A DNA stretch of 64,000 nucleotides from Vreelandella profundi (GTDB lineage: Bacteria > Pseudomonadota > Gammaproteobacteria > Pseudomonadales > Halomonadaceae): assembly GCF_019722725.1 (NCBI RefSeq), contig NZ_CP077941.1, positions 124,001 to 188,000 of the forward strand. Direction: 5' to 3'. Below the pieces are notes generated by a model, which saw only the letters and a program-made list of their open reading frames with translations, did not search any database and was not told where the DNA came from. This document shows positions 1 through 8,583 of the stretch, in pieces. Position numbers and translations under genes: made by a program. Position 1 is the stretch's first letter; each line of letters starts with the position of its first letter.

Positions 1-518
1 TGGCTGCCAGGGGCCGATTCAGGCTGCCACTGGCGATAGTAGTCGATCATTGCTGCTTCGCTATCGACCGCGTCCGGAAACTGCAGGGGCAGCTCACCGG
101 CCGTGTAGGTGGCCAGCTCTAGCAGCGTGATCTCATCGAAGGCGCTACCTTCCAGGGCAGGCAGATAAAGGCTAGCGCGATCAGAGAGCGAGAGCGCCCC
201 GCTAGACTGCGCGTAAGCCGCAAGCGTTGCAGTGAAAATCTTACTCACCGAGCCAAGCTCAAAAAGCGTCTCTTCGGTGACCGGTATGCCGGCTTCCTGA
301 TCGGCGTTACCAAACTGAAAGTAACGCGGCTGGCCATTGATACTCAGCGCAACCGACATGCCGGGAATACGATGCTCGGCCATCAGCGGCACGATGGTGT
401 CATTCACCAGCGCCTCAATGCGTTCGTTATCCGCATCCCCAAGCGCCCAGGCGGAGCTACCGAATAAGAGTGAGCCCGCCATAAGAAGGCTGATCTGTGC
501 TGCTAACCGTTTAGGCAT
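1..518 (-). CDS. ampC: class C beta-lactamase (AmpC-like), N-terminal part
   Basis: Serine beta-lactamase of class C, a periplasmic enzyme that hydrolyses cephalosporins and penicillins. The first 172 residues are visible; the gene runs off the left edge of the window. A signal peptide is clear (MPKRL, hydrophobic core, AWA cleavage region near residue 25). The catalytic SxxK motif is SVSK at residues 90-93 within FELGSVSK, and ATYTAGELPLQFP at about 145-157 is an AmpC hallmark. The YxN and KTG motifs would lie outside the window. It starts 18 bases after znuA on the same strand, so it may be co-transcribed with the zinc operon. No ampR-like regulator is seen in the visible part. A related penicillin-binding esterase is possible but the motif set favours AmpC. 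Confidence 0.88.
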   Translation of the reverse strand, partial: MPKRLAAQISLLMAGSLLFGSSAWALGDADNERIEALVNDTIVPLMAEHRIPGMSVALSINGQPRYFQFGNADQEAGIPVTEETLFELGSVSKIFTATLAAYAQSSGALSLSDRASLYLPALEGSAFDEITLLELATYTAGELPLQFPDAVDSEAAMIDYYRQWQPESAPGS

Positions 519-536
519 ACCAGGACCCTGCTGATA

Positions 537-1643
537 TTAGTGGTGAACGTGGCCGCTATGGCCGTGTTCATTCTCATGGTCGTGATCATGGTCATTGTGG
601 CCGTGTTCATGCTCATCATGACCTGGCTCTTCATGCCCGGGCTGGGCCAGCGCATCATGCAGCATGCGAGCATTGTGGTGCATCATACCCAGGTAAGTGC
701 TGGCCTCGCCTTCACTGGCCAACGCGTCCGCGTATAGCGTACCTGCAATGGGCAGGCCGGTTTCTTCGGCTAGCTGAGTGATGATCGATTGGTTGGTCAT
801 GTTTTCGTGAAACAGTGCCTGCACGCTCTCTTGATTAATCACGTCTACCAGCGCCGCCATGCTGGCGCCACTAGGGTCGGCTTCTGTGGAAAGCCCCACT
901 GGAGACAGGAAGTTAACGCCATAAGCGTTTGAGAAGTAGCCAAAAGAGTCGTGGCCCGTAATCACACTGGTGGAGGCCGGTATTTCCTCTATTAACGCAC
1001 GAATCTCAGCGTCGACATCAGCTATTTCTTGTAAATAGCGTTCTGCGTTAGCGCGGTATTCATCTTCATGGTCGGCATCTGCCGCGATTAATCCATCGCG
1101 AATATTGGCGATATACACCTCGGCTTGGCGCATATCCTGCCAAGCGTGCGGGTCCTCATCACCATGATCATGTCCGGCATGGTCGTCGCTATGCTCGTCA
1201 TGCGCATGCGCTTCATGATCGTGCCCTTCATGGCTGTGATCGTGTTCATGATCATGATCGTCATGCCCGGCATAAGAGAGCGGCTGAATGCCATCGGTCG
1301 CGGTGACCAGCGCGCCGTCGTAGTCGCTGGCGCTAATCAAACGCTCCATCCAGCCCTCAAACAGCAGGCCGTTAAACACCACCAAATCAGCATCGGCCAG
1401 CGCGCGTGCATCGCCTGGGCTTGGGGAGTAAACATGGGCATCGCCATCGGCCGCGACCAGGGAGCTCACCTCGACATGGTCGCCGCCTACGTTTTCCACC
1501 ATATCCGCCAAGATAGAGAAACTGGTTACGACCTGAATGCGCTCATTCGCCATGGCAGCAGGCAGCGCCAACAGGGCGGAAACGCCGACTAACCAGCGTG
1601 CCGACTGGTGTGATAATCGATATGAAAAATGGCCAAGCGACAT
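537..1643 (-). CDS. znuA: zinc ABC transporter, periplasmic binding protein ZnuA
   Basis: High-affinity Zn2+-binding protein that delivers metal to ZnuBC (cluster A-I binding protein family). The 368-residue protein has a signal peptide ending near AMA and a long His/Asp-rich loop at about residues 130-170, followed by DPHAWQD, which carries a metal-ligand histidine. ITGHDSFGYF supplies another, and a second His-rich tail closes the protein. Two His-rich stretches are more than most ZnuA proteins carry. I chose the ATG at 1643 because AAGGAG lies at 1650-1655 with a 6-base spacer; an in-frame ATG 24 bases upstream has no comparable site. It is the last zinc gene of the operon, 35 bases after znuB. 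Mn2+ or broader specificity cannot be excluded, but the His-rich loop and Zur-like operator favour zinc. Confidence 0.93.
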   Translation of the reverse strand: MSLGHFSYRLSHQSARWLVGVSALLALPAAMANERIQVVTSFSILADMVENVGGDHVEVSSLVAADGDAHVYSPSPGDARALADADLVVFNGLLFEGWMERLISASDYDGALVTATDGIQPLSYAGHDDHDHEHDHSHEGHDHEAHAHDEHSDDHAGHDHGDEDPHAWQDMRQAEVYIANIRDGLIAADADHEDEYRANAERYLQEIADVDAEIRALIEEIPASTSVITGHDSFGYFSNAYGVNFLSPVGLSTEADPSGASMAALVDVINQESVQALFHENMTNQSIITQLAEETGLPIAGTLYADALASEGEASTYLGMMHHNARMLHDALAQPGHEEPGHDEHEHGHNDHDHDHENEHGHSGHVHH

Positions 1644-1678
1644 ACAACACTCCTTACGATTAAGCATGAAACGGACAA

Positions 1679-2569
1679 TTAAGACCCGTGCTCAACAGCC
1701 AGCGGCGTTGTTTTACGCCTAAGCTTGGCTGCCAAACTGTGGTAACGACCAAACAGGGCCGAAAAAAGGTATCCCACGCCGGCCAGCAGAATAATGCTCG
1801 GGCCGGAAGGAATATCCAGATGAAATGAAAGCAGTAGGCCGCCGGTGCTAGACACCATAGCCAGCACAATCGAAATGCCGATTAGTCCTTCTAAACGCTT
1901 GCTCCAAAAGCGTGCCGAGGTGGCGGGAAGCATCATTAAACCCACCGCCATCAGCGTGCCTAGGGTTTGAAAGCCGGCCGTTAAATTCAGCACCAGTAGT
2001 CCCAAAAACACGCTGTGCACCCAGCCGCTGCGGCGGCTTTGGCCGCGCAAAAATAGCGGGTCCAAACACTCCACCACTAAGGCCCGAAAAACCACCGCCA
2101 GCGTCACGACAATCAGCGTGCTGATACCTGCAATCAGCATTAGGGCGGTGCCATTAATCGCTAAAATAGAGCCAAACAGCACGTGGGTAAGATCCACGCT
2201 GCTACCGCCTATCGAAATCAGCATGACCCCTGCGGCCAGCGAAATAATAAAAAAGCTCGCCATCGCCGCGTCTTCACGCTGGCCGCCCATCTTGGACACC
2301 GCGCCCGCCAGCAGCGCGACCATTAATCCAAACAGCACCCCACCAATACTCATAATGGGCAGCGAAAATCCTGCCAGTAAAAAGCCGAGCGCCACGCCAG
2401 GGAGAATCGCGTGGGCCATGGCGTCGCCAATCAGGCTCATCCCGCGTAACACCAAAAACACCCCCAGCGGGGGGGCCGCCAGCGAAAGCGCTAAGCCGCC
2501 CACCACCGCACGGCGCATAAAGCCGTAGTCGAACGGCGCGACAAACCAAGCATTCAGTAGATCAAGCAT
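1679..2569 (-). CDS. znuB: zinc ABC transporter permease ZnuB
   Basis: Inner-membrane permease of the zinc ABC transporter, 296 residues, ABC-3 family. It is almost entirely hydrophobic, with about eight predicted membrane segments. The family pattern GMSLIGDAMAHAILPGVALG lies near residues 43-62. The start overlaps the znuC stop by 8 bases, which suggests translational coupling, and znuA follows after 35 bases. Together with ZnuA and ZnuC it should import Zn2+ under zinc starvation. Confidence 0.93.
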   Translation of the reverse strand: MLDLLNAWFVAPFDYGFMRRAVVGGLALSLAAPPLGVFLVLRGMSLIGDAMAHAILPGVALGFLLAGFSLPIMSIGGVLFGLMVALLAGAVSKMGGQREDAAMASFFIISLAAGVMLISIGGSSVDLTHVLFGSILAINGTALMLIAGISTLIVVTLAVVFRALVVECLDPLFLRGQSRRSGWVHSVFLGLLVLNLTAGFQTLGTLMAVGLMMLPATSARFWSKRLEGLIGISIVLAMVSSTGGLLLSFHLDIPSGPSIILLAGVGYLFSALFGRYHSLAAKLRRKTTPLAVEHGS

Positions 2570-3287
2570 GCTGACCTCCCGGGCTAAACGGCATCACCTG
2601 AGCGGGCGCATGCTGATGAGTAAGCGTTGCGGGGGCCACCCAGCGCGCATGACCGCCGTTGAGCATCAGCACTTCATCGGCGAGGCGGCGCAGATGATCC
2701 ATATCGTGCAGCACTACAATAATCGTCGCGCCGTCATCGGCCATCTGACGCAAGATACGAATCAAAATATCGACCGTTTCACTGTCCACGTTGGCAAACG
2801 GCTCATCTAGCAGCAATAGCTCGGCTTCCTGCATCAGCGTTCGCCCAATCAGCGCACGCTGGCGCTGGCCGCCGGAAAGCTCGCCTAGCGGCCGATGAGC
2901 CAAGTGCGAAATGCCCAGCCGCGCCATGATCTCACGGCCTTTTCGATAGTGCCCGGCACAATAGCCGGTTAGCGCACCGTGGCTAGGCCAGCTGCCGGTC
3001 ATGACCAGTTCTTCCACGCTCATCGGGAAGGTAAGGTCCAGCGCCAACTGCTGGGGCAGCCACGCCCGGCGCTCTTTGGCGACGTTGCAAACCACTTCAC
3101 CGCTGATCGGCCGCAGTTCGCCCATAATCGCCTGAATTAACGTACTTTTACCGGCACCGTTAGCGCCAATCAGGGCAGTAATCGCGCCCGGCTTGAAGTC
3201 GCCTTCAATGTGTTCCAGCACCGTTCGGCGCGCCTGCGCCAAGTGTAGGTCGTGCAGATGTAGGCGAGAGACAGAAGGCTCACTCAT
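2562..3287 (-). CDS. znuC: zinc ABC transporter ATPase ZnuC
   Basis: ATP-binding subunit that energises zinc import at the cytoplasmic face of ZnuB. With the start chosen here it has 241 residues. Walker A is GANGAGKST at residues 41-49, the ABC signature is LSGGQRQR, Walker B is ELLLLDEPFANVD, and the switch histidine is in VVLHDMDHL. I placed the start at ATG 3287 because it overlaps the stop codon of the upstream small gene as ATGA, the usual form of coupled translation. A longer reading frame begins 36 bases upstream but would overlap the small gene further. The znuC order before znuB and znuA on one strand supports a single transcript. Confidence 0.92.
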   Translation of the reverse strand: MSEPSVSRLHLHDLHLAQARRTVLEHIEGDFKPGAITALIGANGAGKSTLIQAIMGELRPISGEVVCNVAKERRAWLPQQLALDLTFPMSVEELVMTGSWPSHGALTGYCAGHYRKGREIMARLGISHLAHRPLGELSGGQRQRALIGRTLMQEAELLLLDEPFANVDSETVDILIRILRQMADDGATIIVVLHDMDHLRRLADEVLMLNGGHARWVAPATLTHQHAPAQVMPFSPGGQHA

Positions 3288-3433
3288 CCCCACCACCCGC
3301 CAGCCCAACCCACCAAACCCCACAGCGCCAGCAGCGGCGCGGCAACAAACAGCAGTCGCTTAACCGCCGACAATGACATTAAGGAAAAGTGACAAGGACC
3401 TTCCTTGTTATGGCGGTGCGTATGCTCACTCAT
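3284..3433 (-). CDS. small His-containing single-pass membrane protein, first gene of the znu operon
   Basis: A 49-residue protein of unknown function. The N-terminus is polar with four histidines and one cysteine in its first 15 residues (MSEHTHRHN, then PCH). One hydrophobic segment, about residues 27-46, is rich in Ala, Leu, Gly and Trp. It ends in WWG, and its TGA overlaps the znuC ATG as ATGA, so the two are probably translated together. I chose the ATG at 3433 because it follows the Zur-like operator and has GAGG upstream. The context suggests a small accessory factor for zinc uptake or metal sensing. That role is inference only, and the frame might instead be a leader that only serves coupling. 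Confidence 0.6.
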   Translation of the reverse strand: MSEHTHRHNKEGPCHFSLMSLSAVKRLLFVAAPLLALWGLVGWAGGWWG

Positions 3434-3459
3434 CAAGTGGCCTCGTGTAATATAAAATA

Positions 3460-3474
3460 GGTTATAACATAACA
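3460..3474 (-). promoter_or_regulatory. Zur-like operator upstream of the zinc operon
   Basis: On the minus strand the 15-mer TGTTATGTTATAACC matches the gammaproteobacterial Zur core TGTTATA-n-TATAACA at 12 of 14 positions. It lies 26 bases upstream of the small-protein start, a position that would let a zinc-loaded Zur block the znu promoter. The AT-rich stretch between it and the gene (TATTTTATATT) could hold the -10 element. No zur gene is in the window. Confidence 0.6.
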
Positions 3475-3529
3475 CATGGTAAAGCCGAAAAATTGCTTGA
3501 TATTTTACGCCTAAACGCCGTGCTGGCAA

Positions 3530-3921
3530 TCATAAAGCGCTGGATTGAGTGGCGTCGTAAATGCTACCCCAGCCCGCCTGCCAAATCATGAGCTGGCACA
3601 CATCATTATCAAGCACCGCATCGTATTCGCGCAGCTGCGCTTGTATAGGGTAAATCTGGCTGTGGATAAGTCTTTGGGTAAGGTTGTGAATAAACGTGTG
3701 CATAAAGCGGCAGAACCATTAATAGAGGGCTAATCAACGCCGCGAACAGTGCATAAAGCGAACAGGACAAAGACGTATTTATTCATTTAATGGCGCTATC
3801 CGTAGCATGGAGCTGGCATATCACTAACGTGGAAACAGCATTAGCTAAGTAAGACTAAGTTTAATGGCGCTTAAGAGTAAAGAATGATTTGATGGGGAAA
3901 GGTGATGACTAGGAGCGTGCC
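3530..3921. other. intergenic region between znu and cas1, containing three DnaA-box-like 9-mers
   Basis: This 392-base gap separates the divergent znu and cas1 genes. It holds three copies of TGTGNATAA in the same orientation: TGTGGATAA at 3661-3669 (exact reverse complement of the consensus DnaA box TTATCCACA), TGTGAATAA at 3685-3693 and TGTGCATAA at 3697-3705. A weaker copy AGTGCATAA lies at 3748-3756. A reading frame of 62 codons at 3545-3733 has no ribosome-binding site and no recognisable family, so I do not call it a gene. Whether DnaA binds here is unknown. Confidence 0.45.
3786..3871. repeat. 12-bp direct repeat upstream of cas1
   Basis: TTTAATGGCGCT occurs at 3786-3797 and again at 3860-3871, 74 bases apart and both within 140 bases of the cas1 start. 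It may be a pair of regulator sites in the cas1 promoter or a chance or insertion-related duplication. Confidence 0.5.
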
Positions 3922-4896
3922 ATGGATGACTTTTCGCCCAATGATTTAAAAACCATTCTTCATTCCAAGCGTGCAAATCTCTACTACTTGCAGCACTGCC
4001 GCGTGTTGGTGAATGGTGGCCGAGTGGAGTACGTCACCGATGAGGGTAGCAAGTCACGCTACTGGAACATCCCTATTGCCAACACCACTTCGATACTTTT
4101 GGGCACCGGCACTTCTATCACTCAGGCAGCCATGCGCGAACTGGCGAAGGCAGGTGTGTTAGTCGGGTTTTGTGGCGGTGGCGGTACGCCGCTCTTTGCG
4201 GCTAATGAAGTCGATGTTGATGTCGCTTGGCTGACCCCGCAAAGCGAATACCGTCCTACAGAGTATCTCCAATATTGGGTGCACTTTTGGTTTGATGATG
4301 CAAAGCGTCTGGATGCAGCCCGTGCATTCCAGCAAGCGCGCCTGACTCGCATTGAAGCCCTGTGGACAAGCCGTGTAATGAAAGATGCAGGCTTTAGCAT
4401 TTCAACGGATCAACTGCATAGCGCACTTGCCCACCACCGTGAAGCGATCAAGAAAGCACCTAGTACCGTTGACCTGCTCACCCTGGAAGCGCGCTTAACC
4501 AAAATGCTGTTTAAGCTGGCGGTGAATGCTACCGAGTATGGCGACTTCACCCGCGCCAAGCGCGGAACAGGCGTGGATCCCGCCAACCGCTTTCTCGATC
4601 ACGGCAACTACCTCGCCTACGGGTTGGCCGCCACGGCCACCTGGGTGCTGGGCATTCCTCACGGCCTGGCCGTACTTCACGGCAAAACTCGTCGAGGCGG
4701 GCTAGTCTTTGATGTCGCCGACTTAGTCAAAGACGCAGTGATTTTACCCCAGGCATGTATTTCCGCCATGCGCGGCGATGAAGAGCAGGAGTTTCGCCAG
4801 GCCTGTATCGAGCGCCTGACCCGCACCGAATCCCTCGACTTCATGATCGATACACTCAAGGAAGTGGCTCAAGCGCTGGGGAGCGCAAAACAATGA
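3922..4896 (+). CDS. cas1: type I-F CRISPR-associated endonuclease Cas1
   Basis: Integrase of the spacer-acquisition complex; with the Cas2 domain of Cas2-3 it inserts new spacers at the leader end of the array. At 324 residues it has the usual type I-F length. The likely catalytic residues are E189 (in LEARLTKMLF), H253 (in VLHGKTRRGG) and D264/D267 (in VFDVADLVKD), which correspond in position to the E-H-D set of Pseudomonas aeruginosa Cas1. AGGAG at 3911-3915 with a 6-base spacer supports the start. It overlaps cas2-3 by ATGA. No defect is seen, so acquisition should be possible. Confidence 0.97.
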   Translation: MDDFSPNDLKTILHSKRANLYYLQHCRVLVNGGRVEYVTDEGSKSRYWNIPIANTTSILLGTGTSITQAAMRELAKAGVLVGFCGGGGTPLFAANEVDVDVAWLTPQSEYRPTEYLQYWVHFWFDDAKRLDAARAFQQARLTRIEALWTSRVMKDAGFSISTDQLHSALAHHREAIKKAPSTVDLLTLEARLTKMLFKLAVNATEYGDFTRAKRGTGVDPANRFLDHGNYLAYGLAATATWVLGIPHGLAVLHGKTRRGGLVFDVADLVKDAVILPQACISAMRGDEEQEFRQACIERLTRTESLDFMIDTLKEVAQALGSAKQ

Positions 4897-7800
4897 ATGT
4901 GCTGCTGATTTCCCAGTGCAATAAAAATGCGCTGAAAGAAACCCGCCGCATTCTAGACCAGTTTGCCGAGCGCCGCGGCGACCGCACCTGGCAAACGCCC
5001 ATCACTCAGGCCGGGCTGGATACACTCCGCAAACTGCTGCGTAAAACCGCCCGTAAAAACACCGCCGTGGCCTGCCACTGGATTCGTGGGCATGATCACA
5101 GCGAGCTGATGTGGGTGGTGGGGGATGCTGCGAAGTTCAATATCAATGGCGCTGTACCGACCAATACCACCGCCCGAGATATCCTGCGCCGTCGGGATGA
5201 AAACGACTGGCACAATGGTGAAGATATTCTTTTGCTCACCGCTATGGCTGCGTTACTGCACGACCTGGGAAAAGCCTGCGATGCCTTTCAACAGCGGCTT
5301 AAAGGCAAGCTAGAAGGGCGTAACTTATACCGCCATGAGTGGATATCGCTGCGCCTTTTCCAAGCGTTTGTAGGAAGTGATAACGACGCCACATGGTTGG
5401 CGCGACTCGCCGCAGGCAGCTATCACGATCAAGACTGGCTAGAGGGTTTAGAGCGTGACGGCATGGACACTCCTACTTCTGCAGTGTTTGGTCGTTTACC
5501 GCCGCTGGCTGCTGCGCTTGGTTGGCTAGTGCTTAGCCACCATCGGCTACCGCTAAAGCCGCCTGAAAAAGATGGTGAAACTGAGCGGCGCTGGGGGCGA
5601 GGAAAGTCGCCACTGCAGGCGGAGCAACTAGGCGGGCTGTTTGCTTCTATCCATGCTGAGTGGAACGAGATTCCCGAGACACAAGACCCTAAGCGGATCG
5701 CGCCTTACTGGCAGTTCAAGGGTGGATTGCCGGTTAGCACACCACGTTGGCGCGAGCGTGCCACAAAGCTTGCCACGCGGTTACAGGCGCGGCTGAAAAG
5801 CGATAGCCACTGGCTGGAAAGCCGCTACGTCATGCACTTAGCCCGGCTTAGCTTAATGCTCGCCGACCATCACTATTCAAGCCTAGAAGACTTACAGCAT
5901 CGTGTTCGCGGCGAGCCCAACTATCCGCTGATTGCCAACACCGTGCGTAAAACCGGTAAGCCTAATCAGCCGTTAGATGAGCATATTCTGGGTGTTGAAA
6001 AACATGCGGCCGCAGTTGCTCGTGCGCTGCCCAGCGTAGACAGCCACTTGCCCCGTCTAGCGCGCCATAAAGGCTTTCGTAAGCGTAGCAGTCACTCGCG
6101 TTTTCGCTGGCAGGATAAAGCCTTTGATCTGGCCCAGTCGCTAAGGGAACTCAGCCAACGCCAAGGCTTTTTTGGCATTAATATGGCCTCCACCGGCTGC
6201 GGTAAAACCCTAGCGAATGGGCGCATTATGTACGCGCTAGCCGACCCCTTGCAGGGCGCGCGCTTTAGCATTGCGCTAGGGTTGCGCACGCTAACGCTAC
6301 AAACTGGCCAAGCCCTCCGCGACCGTTTGCATTTGGGCGAAGATGAGCTCGCCGTACGTGTAGGTGGCAGCGCTAATAAAGCCCTGTTTGAGCACTACGA
6401 GCAAGAAGCTGAAGCCAGTGGCTCTGCGTCTAAACAGGCGCTGATAGAAGAAGATGCCCACGTGGTGTTTGACGGTAATTTTGATGCCCATCCGGTACTC
6501 CGCCGTTTGAGCGATGAACCGGGCACCCGCGCGCTGATAGCGGCCCCCATTCTGGTATGCACGGTTGATCACTTAGTGCCTGCCACGGAGAGCACACGAG
6601 GCGGACGACAAATTGTGCCCATGCTGCGCCTAATGAGCAGTGATTTGGTACTCGATGAAATAGACGATTTCGATATCAACGACCTGCCCGCGCTTACCCG
6701 GTTAGTCAATTGGGCCGGGCTATTAGGTTCACGAGTGCTGCTTTCCTCTGCCACCTTGCCGCCTGCGCTGGTGGAGGGTTTGTATGAAGCCTATCGCAGC
6801 GGTCGTGAAGCTTTTCAGCGCCATCGCGGCGAGCCAGGATTAGCGACAGATATCTGCTGCGCCTGGTTCGACGAACATGATCGTCAGCATGCAAACTGCG
6901 CTAGTAGCGAGACCTTCCAAACGGCTCATCACGCCTTTGCCAAGCGTCGGTTAGACCGCCTATCCAAAAGCCCAGTACGCCGCCGCGCAGATATTTTAGC
7001 GTTGCCACCGATGGGCAAACGTCCAGAAGAAATAAGGCCCGCCATTGCCACCCTGCTGCGTGAAAATGCGTTAGCACTCCACCAGCAGCATCACTGCGTT
7101 GACCCTCACTCAGGCAAGCGGATCAGTTTTGGCTTAATGCGAATGGCCAATATTGACCCCTTGGTTGATGTAGCCAGGGCGCTTTTTCAGCAGGGCGCCC
7201 CTGAAGGTGTGCGCATTCACCTCTGCGTTTACCACTCTCGCCACCCGCTGGTAATGCGCTCGGAGATTGAGCGCCGGCTAGATAAAACGCTACAACGGGC
7301 TGAGCCAGATAGGGTTTTTCAGCAGCCGGATATCCGCCACCTGCTGGATAGCAGCGAAGAAAGCGACCATCTGTTTATCGTTCTAGGATCACCGGTCACA
7401 GAAGTAGGCCGCGATCATGATTATGACTGGGCGATTGTTGAGCCATCTTCTATGCGCTCAATTATTCAGCTCGCGGGTAGAGTTCGCCGCCACCGCGAGC
7501 AGGGATGTGAATCGCCCAATATCTTACTGCTCGATACCAACCTCAAACACTTGGAGCAGTCTGGAAAGCCTGCCTTCCACAAGCCTGGCTTTGAAACAGA
7601 TATCAATTGGCGGTTAAGCAGCCACTCACTGAAGGATCTATTAAACGAAGAGGAGTACCAGGTCATCGATGCCCGCCCCCGCGTGCTGGCGCGAGACACG
7701 TTGCGCGCCAAAGAAAGTCTCGTCGATCTGGAGCACGCGCGGCTGCATCAGTTAATGATTGAGCAGCCCGCCGAGCCGTTAACCAAAAAAGATCTACGCC

Positions 7801-8237
7801 TAGGAAAAACCCCCAAACCACCGCCGCTTGGCGCTTATAGCTGGCATGTGATGCCGCAATTTCACTTAACCGGCGTGTTGATTCAGCGCGACCCATTTCG
7901 CAAGCAGCTCGAACCGGAAATAACCCTGGCGCTGCTGCCCGATGAAGGCGGTGAAACCTGGACGCTAAACCGTGTAGACGACGGCGCGAGACGTGGTGAA
8001 AAGCTCTATGTGCCGGTGGAAGAGAGTCTGCTGGTACGGGTAGACCTAGCCAAAGAGCGGGGCGAGCGGATTCAGACTTGGGGTGCCAGCGACTACTTAA
8101 CAGCCCTGGCGGACTTAGCAGAAGACCTGGATATCTCTCTTGATCGCGCCGCCCGTACCTTCGGCACGGTGACAGCCTCGGCTAGAAACCAGCGGTGGGG
8201 GTATCACCCGGTGTTGGGGTTTTGGCGGAGCCGCTAG
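4893..8237 (+). CDS. cas3: type I-F Cas2-Cas3 fusion (HD nuclease-helicase)
   Basis: A 1114-residue fusion that serves both adaptation (Cas2 part, about residues 1-90, MNVLLISQCNK) and interference (HD nuclease and superfamily 2 helicase). The HD motif is H123-D124 in ALLHDLGK. Walker A is STGCGKT at about residues 433-439, the Walker B box is LDEID at about 587-591, and motif III is SSATLPP near 617. The helicase motif VI region reads IIQLAGRVRRHR. All catalytic motifs are intact. It is coupled to cas1 by ATGA. Its stop codon abuts the stop codon of the convergent hicB with no base between, so the two transcripts must run into each other unless one is stopped inside a gene. Confidence 0.97.
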   Translation: MNVLLISQCNKNALKETRRILDQFAERRGDRTWQTPITQAGLDTLRKLLRKTARKNTAVACHWIRGHDHSELMWVVGDAAKFNINGAVPTNTTARDILRRRDENDWHNGEDILLLTAMAALLHDLGKACDAFQQRLKGKLEGRNLYRHEWISLRLFQAFVGSDNDATWLARLAAGSYHDQDWLEGLERDGMDTPTSAVFGRLPPLAAALGWLVLSHHRLPLKPPEKDGETERRWGRGKSPLQAEQLGGLFASIHAEWNEIPETQDPKRIAPYWQFKGGLPVSTPRWRERATKLATRLQARLKSDSHWLESRYVMHLARLSLMLADHHYSSLEDLQHRVRGEPNYPLIANTVRKTGKPNQPLDEHILGVEKHAAAVARALPSVDSHLPRLARHKGFRKRSSHSRFRWQDKAFDLAQSLRELSQRQGFFGINMASTGCGKTLANGRIMYALADPLQGARFSIALGLRTLTLQTGQALRDRLHLGEDELAVRVGGSANKALFEHYEQEAEASGSASKQALIEEDAHVVFDGNFDAHPVLRRLSDEPGTRALIAAPILVCTVDHLVPATESTRGGRQIVPMLRLMSSDLVLDEIDDFDINDLPALTRLVNWAGLLGSRVLLSSATLPPALVEGLYEAYRSGREAFQRHRGEPGLATDICCAWFDEHDRQHANCASSETFQTAHHAFAKRRLDRLSKSPVRRRADILALPPMGKRPEEIRPAIATLLRENALALHQQHHCVDPHSGKRISFGLMRMANIDPLVDVARALFQQGAPEGVRIHLCVYHSRHPLVMRSEIERRLDKTLQRAEPDRVFQQPDIRHLLDSSEESDHLFIVLGSPVTEVGRDHDYDWAIVEPSSMRSIIQLAGRVRRHREQGCESPNILLLDTNLKHLEQSGKPAFHKPGFETDINWRLSSHSLKDLLNEEEYQVIDARPRVLARDTLRAKESLVDLEHARLHQLMIEQPAEPLTKKDLRLGKTPKPPPLGAYSWHVMPQFHLTGVLIQRDPFRKQLEPEITLALLPDEGGETWTLNRVDDGARRGEKLYVPVEESLLVRVDLAKERGERIQTWGASDYLTALADLAEDLDISLDRAARTFGTVTASARNQRWGYHPVLGFWRSR

Positions 8238-8567
8238 CTATACGTTTGCGAGCCGATCACTGACTAAGCGGTTGAGGCTGATATTTTCTTCTGCTGCCTT
8301 AATCGCAAGCTCGCGGTGTTTTTCTGGGGGAATACGCACATTAAAACGGCCAGAATAGTGGCGTTCAGAAAGTGGGAGCGGGGGTGTTTCTCCTTCAGCT
8401 TCCATGTCTGCCACCACGTCGGAAACTAGGGAAAGAATACCTTCCAGCGCTTCTTGGTGAGTATCTGCAAGCCAAGAGAGGCTGGGTAGTTCGGTGCATA
8501 AACCAACGAATTGGTCATCTTCTTCTGACCAGCGTATGCGGTACGTGTAATGGGTATGGTTCACCAT
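8238..8567 (-). CDS. hicB: HicB-family antitoxin
   Basis: Antitoxin of a HicAB module, 109 residues. The N-terminal part (TYRIRWSEEDDQFVGLCTEL, then a segment with HQEALEGI) is the degenerate RNase-H-like HicB fold, and the C-terminal part (GRFNVRIPPEKH, then SLNRLVSDRL) is a ribbon-helix-helix DNA-binding domain like those of HicB repressors. I chose ATG 8567 because GGGAG precedes it; a longer frame reaching 8744 overlaps hicA and has no better start. It follows hicA by 16 bases, so the toxin is encoded first, as is usual for hicAB. The module sits between cas2-3 and csy1 on the opposite strand, splitting what is normally one cas cluster. Confidence 0.88.
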   Translation of the reverse strand: MVNHTHYTYRIRWSEEDDQFVGLCTELPSLSWLADTHQEALEGILSLVSDVVADMEAEGETPPLPLSERHYSGRFNVRIPPEKHRELAIKAAEENISLNRLVSDRLANV

Positions 8568-8583
8568 GGTACTACTCCCATCG

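Noticed and set aside
1088-1592. Long frames on both strands across the middle of znuA
   Set aside because: They are shadows of the His-rich coding segment of znuA; composition reflects repeated CAT/GAT codons.
3545-3733. Possible 62-codon gene upstream of cas1
   Set aside because: No ribosome-binding site, no recognisable family, and it covers the DnaA-box-like cluster.
3907-3917. ACTAG near the cas1 ribosome-binding site as a second target of the pseudo-spacer
   Set aside because: Only five consecutive bases plus one match; expected by chance in this much sequence.
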